Shown: piece by piece, positions 12,401 through 26,460 of the stretch
How positions within the stretch are numbered: the stretch's first letter is position 1
How the letters are laid out: every line of letters begins with the position of its first letter
From: Colletotrichum lupini
Taxonomy: Eukaryota; Ascomycota; Sordariomycetes; Glomerellales; Glomerellaceae
Reading direction: 5' to 3'
Length of the DNA stretch: 64,000 bases
Assembly: GCF_023278565.1 (NCBI RefSeq)
Contig: NC_064672.1
Coordinates: 1,178,001 to 1,242,000, forward strand
Translations under genes and position numbers: made by a program
Notes under the pieces: generated by a model
Databases searched by the model: none
Told to the model about the DNA's origin: nothing
The model's input: only the letters and a program-made list of their open reading frames with translations

Positions 12401-15400
12401 AGTAGTATCGTCCTTATTACTACGTACTAACGACGATGCTAGTAGTTATGATTAGATTAACTATAATAAAATTATACTTTTTACGTAGAATACGTCTCTT
12501 GGGTTAGAGGGTTAACTCGAGCTTTACTTTAATCCCGACCTTAACGTCTCGAGAAGCTACGAGCCTTACGTAGCTATTAATACTATTAGAAGTCTCGGGT
12601 TAGTCTACTATACCTTAAATATAATTCGATCTATAAGAGCTAATATTAAAAAAGTACTAGCCTAAAACCGACCGGCGGTAAACGAAGTAGTTATAATAAT
12701 AATAATACTAACTAAGTTTATACCCGCCGCGGTCGTAGCTAGGGCCGCACCGCTATTATAAATAGCTTTTATATACTTAAAGTGCGCTAGGCTAAGGGAG
12801 ATAGTAATAGTTACTGTTATTACTAAGCTAGTATTATTATTTAGCTCTAAAGATAGGGCTATATAGCTAACGACGCTACGGTTATATAGCCCGTTAGTAT
12901 CTCTTTTACTTCTAACTACTTAAAATAGGATATAGCTAATGCCGGTAATATCTCTTTTAAGTCGTTTATTATAAGTATTAATATACCGATATATCCTTAG
13001 ATATAAATCTATAATAACGCCGTCGCGCTATTTAGTAAGGGAGATTTAGAGAAGCTTTTTAAAAAGATACTTATTAACTAGTGCTCCTTACTAAATAACG
13101 TCTAGCAGGCCCTATCTAACGTAAAATACGAAAAGATAAAAGTTCCTTTTAATAATACTAATTTCTAGTGCTAAATAGACGCCGCCTATTATAAAAGCTT
13201 TTATAGTAGTTTATAAAATAGCTAAGGTTATAATAATAACAACGCGTCCCTACCGTTACCTAAGACCCCTAAGTCCGAGCCTTCTTCGTCTTTAGCTAAG
13301 CCTAAAGAAATAAGTAAGCTAGACTCGTAATAAAATTTAGCTAACGTCGTTCTCTAAAAAATAGCTCTAACTTTAAGTAAACTATAATATAAAATATGTT
13401 CTTAGCTAAGTTAATATCCTATATTTTATTATAAATAGTTAAATAAATTAGTAAGCGGTTAACCTCTAGTAGTATAGTAGTCTTATAAGTCGTAACTATA
13501 AATAATAATTAAAAAAAGAGGCTTAAATAAGTTTATAGTTTTCGGTATGCCTTACTATAAGTACTAGGCCGTCGAGATTCCTAAAGACCTTAGCGAGCTA
13601 TATTAGCCTAAAGGGTTATATTAAGTCCCTTTAGGTAAGGATCCTTTAGGTTTTAGTCTTATAACGCTATAAATAAGGTATATAGTACTATTTAGAGTAA
13701 TGCCTTATAATACTTAGAATAGTATCGTATAAAAGAAAATTATAAAGCACTAGCGATATAACTATATTAGTATAAGGTTTCGGTTTTTTTAAACGGCTTC
13801 TTAACTAAATATATAGTTCTTACGCTAGAACCCTATAATTCATTTTCTATATAATAAAGATTAATCTACTAATATAGCTCCCTAATCGCTCTAATAGGAT
13901 AGTACTTAGGTACTTACGCAACGATAGCATAAGTAAATAAACATATTATTAAAAAAATAAACTTTACTAGTCGATTTAAATAGCTATTATACTAAAAGAA
14001 TAAAATTAACGGGCATAAGTCCTAATAGACCGTTCTAAATTAGATAATAATTATTATATTATATACTACGCGAAATAACTTCGTAGCACCCTACGCCGGG
14101 CCTAATATAATAATACTAAATATACTTTTATCCTAAGATATTTATAACCTCGCGACCCGCTTAATCTTTTTAAAGTCTACTATATTACTTTTTTAAAGAA
14201 ATTAGTATTATAATAAAATTATTATAAGTTCTAGATAAGTCAAAGCTAACGTAAAGGGTACGAATATATAAAAAACCTTATAAGAAATAAAATAAAGAAG
14301 TCCTAATTCGTCGCTTTATTTAATAGTATTTCTAGTCTTCTCTTAGCCTTAATATATATTATATTATATAGTTATAGCCTTATTTTTATTTCGTCCGCTA
14401 CGAGAAAACTAAGATAAGAAATAAAGATATTAAAATAAAGCTATACGGATATTAAATATTAGCGGGGCTAGTATTCTTAAGCGTTACTAGCTATCGCTAT
14501 TAATAAGCGCCGTGCGATTTTCTACTTCGCTTTATCTAAATCTATATTAACTTATTATACCGCGTTTAAATAATCTACTTTAACCTCTAAAACAAAGAGC
14601 GTATAGTTCTTAGTATTACGAAGTATATCCGAATCGTCTAAATTAATATATTTTTAATAAATAATTAAATATTAGCGAACTACTTATAACGCTCCCTTTT
14701 ACTTATAGCCCCTTCTTATTAAAACGAGATAATTAGACTTATTATAACGTCTAGGATAAAGAGACTATATCGTCCGTTTTATAAGCTCTAACGACTCCTT
14801 TTATATAAGTTATTTCGTATAGTATCGTACGCCCTGCGGTCTAAAGGGCATAACGTCTTAATTTCTATTTACTTAATAACTACTCTTTTCTTTACGGGCC
14901 TAGTCCCTTAGTAAAGAAGCTAGGACATAGCTAAATATAACCCCGGGAGGAAGATACTAGAGCTCTTGTATTTTCGTATATTGGTTCCGTAAATAAGGTT
15001 AGGTAACTAAGTACTACTGCCCCTTCTCTAGTTTTTATCTTATTAATATACCTATCGCTTTCTTTACTAAGGTCCTATATACTATTATAAACGTTCCGTA
15101 TTATATTTTTTATAGTAAATCGAAAAGCGTTATTAACTAGAACCCGTAAGAATCTATTAACACGCTTTTTATCTTTATTATATTTAAAAAGTAAAAGTAA
15201 GTAATAGATTAATATCTTATTTCTAAACTATACGATATATACTATAGTCGTATGGGAATCTTTTTTAAGAAAAAAGTTATAGGCCGTAGTAATATACTTC
15301 CTTATTTATAAAATAGTATAATTAATTATAGCGACTTCTATAAAGTCGTATTAATAAGCTCTATCCTTACTAATATTTCTTTTTATAACTAAGAACTGCG

Positions 15401-18400
15401 TTAAACTACTCCTCTTAATTAGCTAAATAAAAGAACTATCTACTATAATTAAGTCCCGTTCTAAAATAGTTATAAATACTAAGTAAGTAAAAAGTATTAG
15501 AATAACCTGGCGGGGAATATATATAGTCGGTATAAAACGAAGTAAATAGTTAGGAATAGGGATTCTATAGAACATAAGACTAGAAACGAGACGATTATTT
15601 ATAGCTTAGGAAGTTAATATAATATCGTTTAAGGTACTACTAGAAGAGTAGTTCTTTTTATAAAAAGTACTTACTACGGAACCGGGATTAAATCGTATCT
15701 CTTTTTAACTATTTAAGAATACTACTCCGGGGATACCGCTAACGTAACGCGAACCTACCTAAACTCTACTAAAATATTAATTACTAATAACATAGCTTTA
15801 AAAAAGATAATATAATTTCTTTTACCCCTAAACTTCTAGCTAAATTTAAAGCGGAGCTTTTTTATCTAAATCGCCTCCTAATTAATAAAAGCTAAATGCC
15901 GTTTTTAATAATATATATTTTAGAAATTAATAATAAGAACTTTTTATAATATATACGCTACTACCTAAGTTAAGTATTAGCTCTGTGCGGGATCCGAATC
16001 GGTATACGATATTTTAGCTTATATTATAGGAGAAATACCTATATTAAATAGTAGGAGTTAATTTAAAGGTACCGAGTTATTATTATCCTTCTTAAAACGC
16101 CTATTTAGCGTAGAAATAGGCCTAGGTAATTATCGTAGTAAAAAAAGCTTTAAATAGCACGGCTATAAGCTAATAGAATTATTTAATCTATTTTTAAGCC
16201 TTAGGCTAAAGCTTTAGAAGATATAGACTAAATTAGTATACCTAGAACTTAATAAATTCTATAAGAGCTTATAAAAGATTTAGACTAACGTTCTTAATAA
16301 ATAGCTAATACGTAAATAGTCGTTTAGAAATTCTTTTTAACTCTCCCGAAGTTTCCGATTACTATGGCTTATTCGCTTCTAGGCTAGTAAATAGTACGCT
16401 TTAGCGCGAACTTATTTTAGTTTCCGTCCCTAGAAGTACTAATTATTCTTAACTCGTTTGCTATAAACCGTATAGGCCTTTTATCGTATCCGTTTCGGAA
16501 TTATAACTAAGCTAGAGGGAAAACGCGCCTTTTTTTTTAAACTTCTAACTACTTTTTTCCTTATTATATCGGTAGGATAAAACTTAGTTTAGTATATTTA
16601 CGCGGTTCGTACCCGCCGTATATTTATCGTCGCTCGCTATAATTAAGTAGCTACTAAGATAGGAGTTTATAAATTACTACCTTATTAACTAAAACGGTAG
16701 GATATAAGTTATACTTATAGACTAGTAGTACTCCCTAAGGCTTACGCCGGCTAATTTTAAGGCTTAATAAGGCCTATTATTATATATATAGCTAATTACT
16801 TAAGGTTACGTAAAGGGCATTACGAATAAGCGCCTAACTATTACCTAAGAGCAGCGGCCTAGATTACCCGCTTTATACTTAATTAGATTATACTATACCT
16901 CTATAAATAAGAGCCTCTTTAAGAAAAAAGTCCCGCTATTAAATACGGTATTAAATAATATATATAATATCGTAATAATGCTCTAGGTACTCCTAATAGG
17001 CTATTATAGCTATATATTAGACTACTATCTTCTCTCCTAATCTTATATAGAAGTTAATAAGTAGAGGGTAATTAAAGTATTTACTAATTAAGTAGCCGTA
17101 AATATTACTTACCGCACTATTATATTAGTTAGATCTTAATATAAGACGTTGATATTTAATTTATAAAGCTTACTTAAGCTATAATTTACCTATTAAGCAC
17201 TTATAGTCGTAGTAGTCTCGTTATTAAATAAAGCGGATTACGTACGTTAAAATATATTATATTAATAACCGGAGTTTTGAGCATAGGGGAGTTACGGAGC
17301 CTTTATTGAAGTTCGAAGTTTATTATATTTAGTTATTATAGTTAGTAGGAGCTAGTAATAATTATAGTTAACTCGTATCTACTTAGAGGATTCTAAGACC
17401 TATAAAACTGGGGTAACTAGCTAAGCGCTTTAGTAATAAGTAGGACTATTTAAATAAGGATTATTATTAGTAGAAAGTATCGAAGCGCGGTAATATCTAA
17501 ATAAAGACTAATTAAGCAAAACCATAAGCCTTAGGGAAGGATTACTTTATTTAGTATAAAACTTCGGTTTATAAAAAGTGCTTTCTCTTATAACTTATAA
17601 TAATATAATGCCCTATTATTATTTATAGGGTATGATATTTTATTAGCTTATATATTAAGTTTATTTAGGTACCTCGATTAGTACCGCACGTACTATTAAG
17701 AATTATATAGAGCGAAATCTACGGTCTAACTTAGTACTTAGCGGACGTTAGAGTTCGAAAGTTATTTCTTAGCTAGAGGCTACTTATAATTAGGGGTGAC
17801 CTAAGATTATATATTTATTATAATTCGGGCTTAGCTAACTAAAACGTAGTTTATTATAGCTACTTCGTTTTTATATATAAAATTAAAAGTGAAGTACGTA
17901 ATTAGTAGGGTAAGTACTATTTAACTTTACTCGTACCCTTACTTACGGCTTATTTTATAAATACCCTACTTATAATACTATGTATAGAAATGTCCTAGAT
18001 TTAAGTTTTAAAAGTAACCCCGTCCCTAGGAGATGCCTTCTTATAATTAAGTTTATACTATACTAGTATTAAATCTTAAGGGGTCTAGGAGGCTCGTCTT
18101 ATTACTATTTCTATATTTTCGGTATATATATCTTAAATTGACCGTAAGGAAGCTAGTTCTAAGTAATATATTTAGGGTAGAATAGTTATTTACCTTATTA
18201 AATAAGTATAGAACCCTAAGATAAAATTAGTATTTTAAGTAAGTACGTTAATTATTATAGTAAATTCGAATATCTTTAAATCCAAGAGCTTATACTTACT
18301 TTACGTTAACTTATTATCCTTATATCTCTTAAGAATAGAGCCTTTTATATAGCTTAGCTACTTATTTATCCTATTTACTTTTAGTAATCGCTATACGTCT

Positions 18401-18619
18401 TAGTTATAATATAAGCCTCTACCTCGTAGCTAGCTTACTCTTAGAATTTACTTTAGGTATAGTAAGTTAGACTTATTATCTTTTATAAAACTATTACTAT
18501 ACTATTTTAAGCTCTAACTAGTATTACGATTCTTTAAATTCTCATACGTTAGACCTTTTAAACCGAAAATCCTCCGATTTTTATTTAATTTCTATTATAA
18601 GGAAACGAAGCGTATACTA
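9403..18619. other. RIP-degraded repeat DNA, no domain recognised
   Basis: About 9 kb of CpA/TpG-depleted DNA with no surviving gene. One stretch, about 13,030-13,400 on the + strand, reads as a single frame with a Pro/Ser/Lys-rich segment (KTPKSEPSSSLAKPK) and only TAA/TAG stops, so it is probably the body of a degraded ORF, but I cannot place it. A 16-bp direct repeat occurs twice back to back at 10,663-10,694. No LTR pair or terminal inverted repeat was found by eye. Confidence 0.7.
10663..10694. repeat. 16-bp tandem duplication
   Basis: ATACGGATAGTAAATA occurs twice in perfect head-to-tail order. Nothing functional can be said; it is recorded as a local repeat in RIP-degraded DNA. Confidence 0.9.
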
Positions 18620-19350
18620 TAAATAATACTATATTAGCTAAATTAGTTTATACGAATAGTTATAAAAATAGTAAAAAAGCTCTCGTTCGAGTTATAATCG
18701 ATCTTTTTAATTAAAACATTACGGCTAAAGGAGTATAGACCGCCCTTAATAAGACGCTAAACCGATTATATTTTAATTAAATTATAATAGCGTTATAGGA
18801 GGACGATAGCTTAGAGCCGGGAAAAATAGTCTCTATCGAATTTACTTAGATCGTTAACGAGCTAACGAAAGATATAATTATTAGTGTTCGTAATTAGCTC
18901 GGTTTAAGCTCCTCTAAAAAATTTAGAGTTATTAAAGATAAAATAGAATAGGATAAACTAATAGGATGCCCGTTTGGCAAGGTCGTATAGAGATTAGTAA
19001 ACGACGCTAGTAAGCTAATCTTTTTAATTACGGTAATAGATACTAGGCTTAATAATATAACCTTTGAATTTTTATAACCTATGTAAAATAAGAATCGGAA
19101 TTCTTATCTATTTAAGTTTCGGCTAGATAGATAAGAAGACCTCTTAGCTTTTTATACTAAGGTAATTAAAAAATAAGTATTCTGCTACGTTATAATCGTA
19201 ATTAATAACTAAACGTTCTATATAGGCATATTGTCTCTTTTATTAAGATAACCCTAACTATAAAAGCATAGCTATCTATCTCTTTTTATTATATTTATAA
19301 ATATTAAGGAAAGGGAAAACAAGTACGTTATTAATAAAGAGAAAAAGAGG
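18620..19350 (+). pseudogene. RIP-degraded reading frame of unknown family
   Basis: One + strand frame runs about 243 codons with stops only as TAA or TAG, consistent with mutated CAA/CAG, while the other frames are much more broken. It keeps recognisable blocks such as DSLEPGKIVSIEFT and KLIGCPFGKVV and a charged C-terminal part (KERENKYVINKEKKR). No family was recognised. The frame runs right up to the TA-flanked element at 19,353, which may have inserted into it. It could be the ORF of an unnamed transposon or a captured host gene. Confidence 0.45.
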
Positions 19351-19352
19351 TA

Positions 19353-19871
19353 TGGGGGGGGGGGGGCTCTAAGTTAGTAAGGGCTAATTAGCTAGGGTGC
19401 TGGCCGGCGTGTTTATTTAGTCTTAGTACCTATTTAAGAATCCGTATTAAGATATATCGTAGTTAGTTAAACGAGGACTAGTCTCTAAACCCGTTTTTAT
19501 TAGTTATATAGAGGCTACGGGGGCTTCGTTTATAGCAAAAAGGATTATCTCCTAGGTATTAAGAAGCTATTAAAGTATTTACTTTTTTAGTTCTAGCTCG
19601 AAGTAGCAACGATAGCGTAAACGTTAGCTACTTTATTACATAAGTAGGATGTATCTAATAAAACTAAAGTAATTAGAAACTTAGCGGATAATATAAGTAG
19701 TTAAAATAAATAAGACTTCTATAATATATAGCGCCGCTTAGTTAGGATATCTATTTTAGAGTATATAGCCCTTCTAGCTTCTATTATAGTAAAAAAGGAG
19801 AATAATACTCGGGTACGTAGTTAATAAGAATTAAGTATACGATCCTACGTAACGCCCCCCCCCCCCCCCCG
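19353..19871. mobile_element. 519-bp TA-flanked element with G-run/C-run ends
   Basis: The segment starts with a run of 13 G (19,354-19,366) and ends with a run of 16 C (19,855-19,870), so the two ends are inverted with respect to each other. TA dinucleotides flank both sides (19,351-19,352 and 19,872-19,873), as Tc1/mariner-type insertions leave. Inside the runs the ends share only scattered identity. It has no coding capacity and its left part keeps more TG than its surroundings. It could be a small non-autonomous element (MITE-like) or two unrelated homopolymers. Confidence 0.4.
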
Positions 19872-22800
19872 TAGCTTATAAAAACATTTTGATTAGTGCG
19901 CTTTTACTAGTCTTATTTTAAATTAATACTATAAAATATAATACTATAATTCTATTAATAATAGAAAGAAAACTCCTTATTAGACACTTTCTTATTACGC
20001 TAGTTAAAGACTTATTCTAAACTATAGATTAATTATCGATTAATTATAGCGCCCTATAAGTAAAGACGACTAGAAGTTACGGTATCTTTTTCTTATAGAG
20101 TAAGGATATAGGGCTAGGCTACGTAAGTATAAGGTTTCCTATCGGTACTTTTATATATACTTTACGTATATAACTCTAGCCCGGCTCCTCGTTAAAACCC
20201 GGGTCCTAATACCTTATCTCTTAATTTTATATTACTACTATTAGCTAGTACTAAGATAGGTACGGACGACTTAGAAAGTAATATTTCGAAGAAATAATAG
20301 GGCGGATACTTATGTTAGTAAGTAATTAGAAGCTATTAACGAATAGTACTCTAGACGCTAGTACTACTACGAAGTACTATAAAAAAGACCTTAATAAAAG
20401 AGACGGACTAGGAGTAAGATATAACGGATAGATCTAGCTAATAAAATAGGATAGTATATAGATTAAGAAATAGCCGCGCGAGCTAAATATTATCCTAACG
20501 TTAAGTAATCGTTAGTATGCTTAAATACGAAAGGTTAATTAAAAAACTAGTATTACTATTCTAATTATTTTAAGAAACGATTATTCCTTTTGGTTTATAT
20601 ATTATAATTCTTAGCGTACGATAATTATTTTCTAAGAAAATCTCTCGTTTAGAACAATACTAAGAAAGAATTACATAGCGGATAGTAAATTCTTTTTATT
20701 AATATTTATATAATTTTTATAAGGTTAGTATAAAAATATAGTTTTTACGTAGCGTATAATTTACGGGGTTATATTCTTTTATATAATAGTAAGGAATATA
20801 TATAATATAACTACGCAGGAAGAGCGGTAAATAGAGTGTTATTAAGAATCTCTTAAATAATAAGCAAAAGTAGCATTTTTTTAAAATTGAATTGCATAAT
20901 AGAAATAAGTTAAAGTAATAGGACGAAATTTACTTAACTAGTTTGCTAAATATACTTTTATTACGTCTCTCGCGTAATAGGAATATTAATATAACACAAA
21001 ACGTATAAAATTATATTTTTAATAGTATTTTATAGCTGCGTGTTATAAAAGGATTATAGTTAATAAGTTAGTATAGTTAGGCAAAGTAGTCTATTACTAA
21101 GGGATGTTATAACCGACGTATTAGTACTATCTTTTTTAATCAATCTTAGTATGCCTCGGAAAGACCGAATTTCTAGTTCGATAAAATTATCTTAGCTTCG
21201 AGGATACTTAGTAACGTAGTCTTACTAAAGTCCTATAAGAGTCTATTATAAAAAGGGTTATAAGCTAACGTCGTATATAGTATATAAGTTCTATGCGCGT
21301 ATTACCTCTAGGTAAATAGTTCTTTACCGTCTCTCGAATAGCCTCTTTTATAAATATAGCTTAGATGCCGTTAGTAGTCCTCCAGAATAATAATAGCTCT
21401 TACGTTTTTTTTAGTTATTATAGTCCCTAGCTCGGGATAGCGTTACTTTAATCCGTAGACGGCGCTTTTTCGGGGAGCTAGGCCTCTATTAAAATTGCTT
21501 CTTAATATCGCACTTTCTAACTTAAGGTTAGACCCGACGACTGATTTATTATAGTTACCAGTAAAACTTCCGTTCCAACCTCTTAATAAGCTTTAGTAAT
21601 GCCCCGACGACCGGCTGCGTATAATAATATTAACCGACTTTTTATAAGCAATCTATATAAAATTATTAAGATATTACGATCCTATATAGGCCCATAACTT
21701 AATTAGAAAGTAATAGTATTACTAAGTAGCTCGTCTCTTTTTATTATTTACCGTTACTTATTTAAATTAGATACGCTTATATATATATTTAATATAATAC
21801 GAGTTATAACTACCTTACTAACTACTAAAACATATACTATTACTATAAAAGATTTTTAACGGATCTACTAGCGCGTAGTTATAAGAGCAGAGGCTAATTA
21901 AAACTAATATATAAGGTTAAGTAGGATATAGTTATACTTTACTAAGCTTACTAATTATACTTTAATATCGCTTAGATATATATTATATAAGGCTAATAGC
22001 ATAAGAGTTATTATTAAAAATAACGGCCGAGATTAATATAGTAAAGCCGAAAATCGAATAAAAGTACGCTTAGTTTTAAAAAGTAAATTAAAAAGATTAG
22101 CTAGGATAGTAAATAGTCGAAGGAGTATATATAAGAGAAATAGTTTCTCCTATAGTAGATCTAGTCCCCGCTAGAGTAAAAAAAGCTATTTTTAATATAA
22201 TAAGTAATTTTAATCTTAACTTACGTCCCCCTTTCGTTAGTATATTAAAGAATATTAAGGGGCTTAGTAGCGCCTAGCGGAGGCACGCTCGCCTTTATCA
22301 TAAAAAAAGATAAGTAATAGCTACTAATAATTATTCTTAAAGCCGTAAACACGTTATTATTAATATTAAAACTAGAGCCTAGCGAGATAGGCTAGCGGCG
22401 TAGAAATAATAGATATAGTACAAGCCTAGGTTAGTTCTATAACCTCTTTCTAAAAGATAATATTACCGGGGCATACTATCCTAGAGGGCTAATATTTATA
22501 TTAAGATCGGGTAGTTTTTTAAAATAGCGGTTATGCTATATACCTATTAGAAAGGCTCTACTACTATCCAAATCCTCGAATTTAGCTATGTTTTTCTTAA
22601 TAAGATAAAATAAACTTTTTTTAGTAGCGTGTTGAAAAAAGGCAATCTTATACTAATTTCTTTTTCGTATAGAGTCTAATATTAAGTTTAGTACGAACGT
22701 TAGAGCTATCGGATAGTAAGAGTTACTATTAATAGTATACTTAGTAATATTTATTTTAGTAGCTTAAGTAGGTTTAAGAGAGTTAGCTACGGTAGTAAGT

Positions 22801-25589
22801 AAGTAATAAAAAATAAGGAGATAAGTAAAATAAAATATCGCTAGCGTTAAGGGAAAGGAAATATAAAATAAGCGCTAAAACGAGGAGGAAGGATAAGAAA
22901 TAGGCTTAAGGAGGGAATAATAGTAAATCTAGGATAAGGAATTTATAAAGCACGACTCTAAAATAGATATATAAAGTACTTCGAGGTACTATATTATATT
23001 ATTTTATAAAATTACCTATGCTTAGGGGTGGCAGTGTTAGAACTTAACCTTAGATTATAGAATATATAGGATTATTAATAGCTAAAGTTAGATATTATAA
23101 TAATTACGAGGGGGTAAATACTAAAAACTTCGTAATAACGCCTTATATTAGTACCTCTCGTCGCTCCTACTACTTTAGTACGAGTAAGACCTAAGCCTAA
23201 CTTTATAAAATGTTAACTTTAATCTTCGTTTTATAGGAATCTATAAATAGGTAAGTATAGCGAGTAGTGGCATAAGGATTAAACTAGAAATACGCTCGAG
23301 TCTAAGCGTAAATTATATAGATTTAATTAGATAGTTAGGACGTAGAAATGGGCTAGACTATCGGACGGAACTTATAATAGTAAACTTTAAAAATTTAAGT
23401 TCGCTTATTACTAGTACGTTTTAGTAATAGATTATAGTAATCGCTAATAGATATTCCGCGTTTATAACTAAGACTCCGGGCTACGGATATATTAAGCCGA
23501 CTTATTTTATTAGTTTATAACCTATATCTTATTCGTAATTCGTTTAATACCCCTCTATAGAACCGATTCTATCCTCTTTATAAAAACGAATCCGGTATGA
23601 GAGTTCTTTTCGCTCGCTAATCCTAAATAGCTATTTTTTCTTACGTAAAGCATCGCGCGATTTTTTTTTATTTTATATATACTAACGGCCTAACCGCTAG
23701 CTTATTAACAAAACGCCCTATAAGCTTTATATATATAAATTATACCTAAAGTCGATAGTATAGGTTAAACGAGTTATAGGCGTAGTAGTAATAGTATTTA
23801 TATTAATATTTACATACTAATCTACGTATATGTACAAAAACTTTTATTAACTAATAAGTAGCTAGTATTTTTTAAATCCCTATTTAAACTTATTTTAGTT
23901 TTAGTACGTGTCGCTAGTCCGTATCGGTACTTAAAATAAGATCGAAAATTTATTATTACTTTAGCTCGAGATTACTTTAGTTCGAGATTACTCGAGGGCG
24001 GTAGGGTACTATTACGGTTTCCCTTACTTATAGCCCCTATATTAGGGAGGGCTATAATAAGTTACGCTCGAATTTGCTTTTTAGTACGACGCTTAGGCAA
24101 TTTCGTAGCTAAAAAATATAAATACAAACCTTTTAGTAACTTAATTTAAATAACGTAGTATAAAGAAGTAAATAGTTATATAAGGCTCCTATAGCTACAC
24201 AAGACCCCTATATTTTAAAAATCAAATATCGATAGGCTATGGCTTAGAACGTTAGTATTTAATTTCTTAATAGGATGCCGCTTTTTTTAAAGCTACGACG
24301 ATTTAATAACGCGTACCGTAATTAAAATAGCCAGATAGTAGTATATAAGGATTACTAAGGCGGATCGAGGCTAATACTTTTTATTATAAAAAAGCGATTA
24401 TACCGTGCTAATTACTGGTTACTTTTTATATACGTATATAGTTATTAATACTAAGTTAAATTATTATTCTTCCCTCTCCTCTATATCTAGGTATAGCTAA
24501 GAACGAAAATTAGTAAGCCTCTTAATAAGATTATATAGTACTAACTTATTAATATAGGTAAATATAATAACCTGCTTACTTATTAATAAAGATATATATT
24601 AAGTCTAATATTTCTTACGAAAATAATATAACTTAAAGACCCTACCTCTTATAAATAGCTTAAATATATCTAAGTAAATAGTTAGATATAACCTCGGGAT
24701 ATGGATATTTAACCCGTAGTAGCGGTAAAAAAAGCCCCTAGTACTTAGGTAGATTAAGTAACTAGCCGGGCTAGGGGAGAGGTTTTACTACTTCTTATGC
24801 CTGCTTTAGTACGAGATAATTTTATAACTAAGGAAAGACCCGAACTGGGCGTCGAGGGCGTTTTTATAAATTCGCGACTACTTAAAATATTAATCCTTAT
24901 AACCTAGCCTAGGCCTAGGGCTCGCTACTTATATAGCTACTTTACTAAAGCCTTAATAAGTTAGATTATATATACTAACGTACGTTTTGATCCCTTTTGG
25001 TATTATAATTTATATATCTTCTTTACGTTTATTTACTTTAGTATTTAGAGGTACGGAGATATCCTTACTTATACGTTAGTGCCGGACTATATAATATTAA
25101 AGTCGTAGAGTAATTAGGCAGGGCTAATTATAATACTCGTAACTTATCCCTAGCTTATAGTTTATTTAATAATATCTTAGTAGCGAATAGCTCTAGGTAA
25201 TTAATTATAGATATCGTAGTATTATAATTTCTATACTATAGAGCTTTTAAGAGTATTAGACTACCCTAGGACATTCGTTACGGTACTTATTTCGCCCTAA
25301 GTAATCTAACTTATACTAAACTAAAAGTATAAATAAGGCTAATAAGGGTATCCTTATATAAGGGAATTATATACTTATTATATAGATATAGGGTTTCTTT
25401 TTATAGCTATTTATTCGTTATACTTATTAATATATATATAATAACTCTTACCTATCTAACTACTACTTAATAGATTTGCTATAGGCTTAGCAGATTACTT
25501 AAAGAGTTTAATAATAATTATCCCTATTTATTATGCTATTACTAACTATACTAAAGGTCTATTACTATATAGTAGCTGCTCCGACCGGG
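19872..25589. other. RIP-degraded repeat DNA, no domain recognised
   Basis: AT-rich and poor in CpA/TpG throughout, though 21,400-21,640 keeps somewhat more CA and TG than most of the block. A Lys/Arg-rich coding-like patch lies near 22,790-22,930 on the + strand. A 16-bp sequence is duplicated in tandem at 23,958-23,989 with one C/T difference. I see no identifiable domain, RNA gene or LTR pair. Confidence 0.7.
23958..23989. repeat. 16-bp imperfect tandem duplication
   Basis: ACTTTAGCTCGAGATT is followed at once by ACTTTAGTTCGAGATT; the single difference is a C/T transition of the kind RIP makes. Confidence 0.9.
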
Positions 25590-26430
25590 TCTGCCTTAAG
25601 ATGCGTATTAATAGCCCTAGTAGGGGAAGCTAGATAATGCGATATACGAATAGACGTCTTTTTAGTTATTATACCGTCCGTTAATAGCGTTATTACTAGC
25701 TTTAACGGTTTTAAAAAGTAGATTATAAAAGAAGCTATTATTTATATTACCCTAGCCCTTAATAAATAGATTAATTATAAGGCTACTTTAATAGCGGCCC
25801 GGAGTTAGGTAGCTATTGCTATGCTAATAATAAGTAATATTACTACGGCGACCCGGAGCGGCTAGAGCTCTACTTACCTAAGGGCCGTACTCCTAGCTTA
25901 GGATCGACTATAAGCATAGCTAAAGGAGGACCCCCGTAGTTTTACTTATATTTTAAAAAAAGGCTTAGCCGCTACTTAAAAAATCGTACTATTTACTTTA
26001 TAATAGATCGTTTATAAGGCCTTTAGCCTAGGGCTTATAAACCTTCCCTATATTTACTATATTAATATAAAATACTTTTTAAAACTACTAAATAAGTAAA
26101 TATAAAAAAGACTACTTATAAATAAAAAAGAGCTAGTAAAATACCCCGGTGCTTATTAAGTTAAAACGCTTATTAAGTAGTATACTTACGTTATACTACG
26201 ATACTTAATAAAACTACTTAATATTAGTGCGGACGTCTTATACTTAGCTACGCTTATTAAAAATAAAGTTTTTATATAAATAAAATAGAAACCTATCCTT
26301 GCCCAACCCTCCTGCCTTGGGCCTAATTTAGTTACGAACGAAATCTCTTAGCTCGTATTATTTATATAAGAGGTCTCACCCTTTAGTCTTTTTAATTAAA
26401 GCAATAGATCTAATCAAAGCGGACCCGTTA
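25590..26430 (+). pseudogene. RIP-mutated LINE ORF1 fragment, same family as the island LINE
   Basis: In + strand translation this aligns with ORF1 of the LINE at 42,626-44,199. For example DVFLVIIPSVNSVITSFNG corresponds to EVFLTIARSVDSVVASFDG, YFLKLLNK(stop)IQKRLL to YSLKPLNKQIQQKLL, and LGPNLVTNEIS to FGPNPTTNEVS. Substitutions are those expected from C-to-T and G-to-A change, and stops sit where the island copy has Gln or Trp. The similarity fades after the FNQSNRS segment at about 26,430, before the zinc knuckles, so only the middle of ORF1 is present. No ORF2 follows. Confidence 0.8.
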
Positions 26431-26460
26431 TACTTAAGGTCGGGGTAGGGTATATAATAA

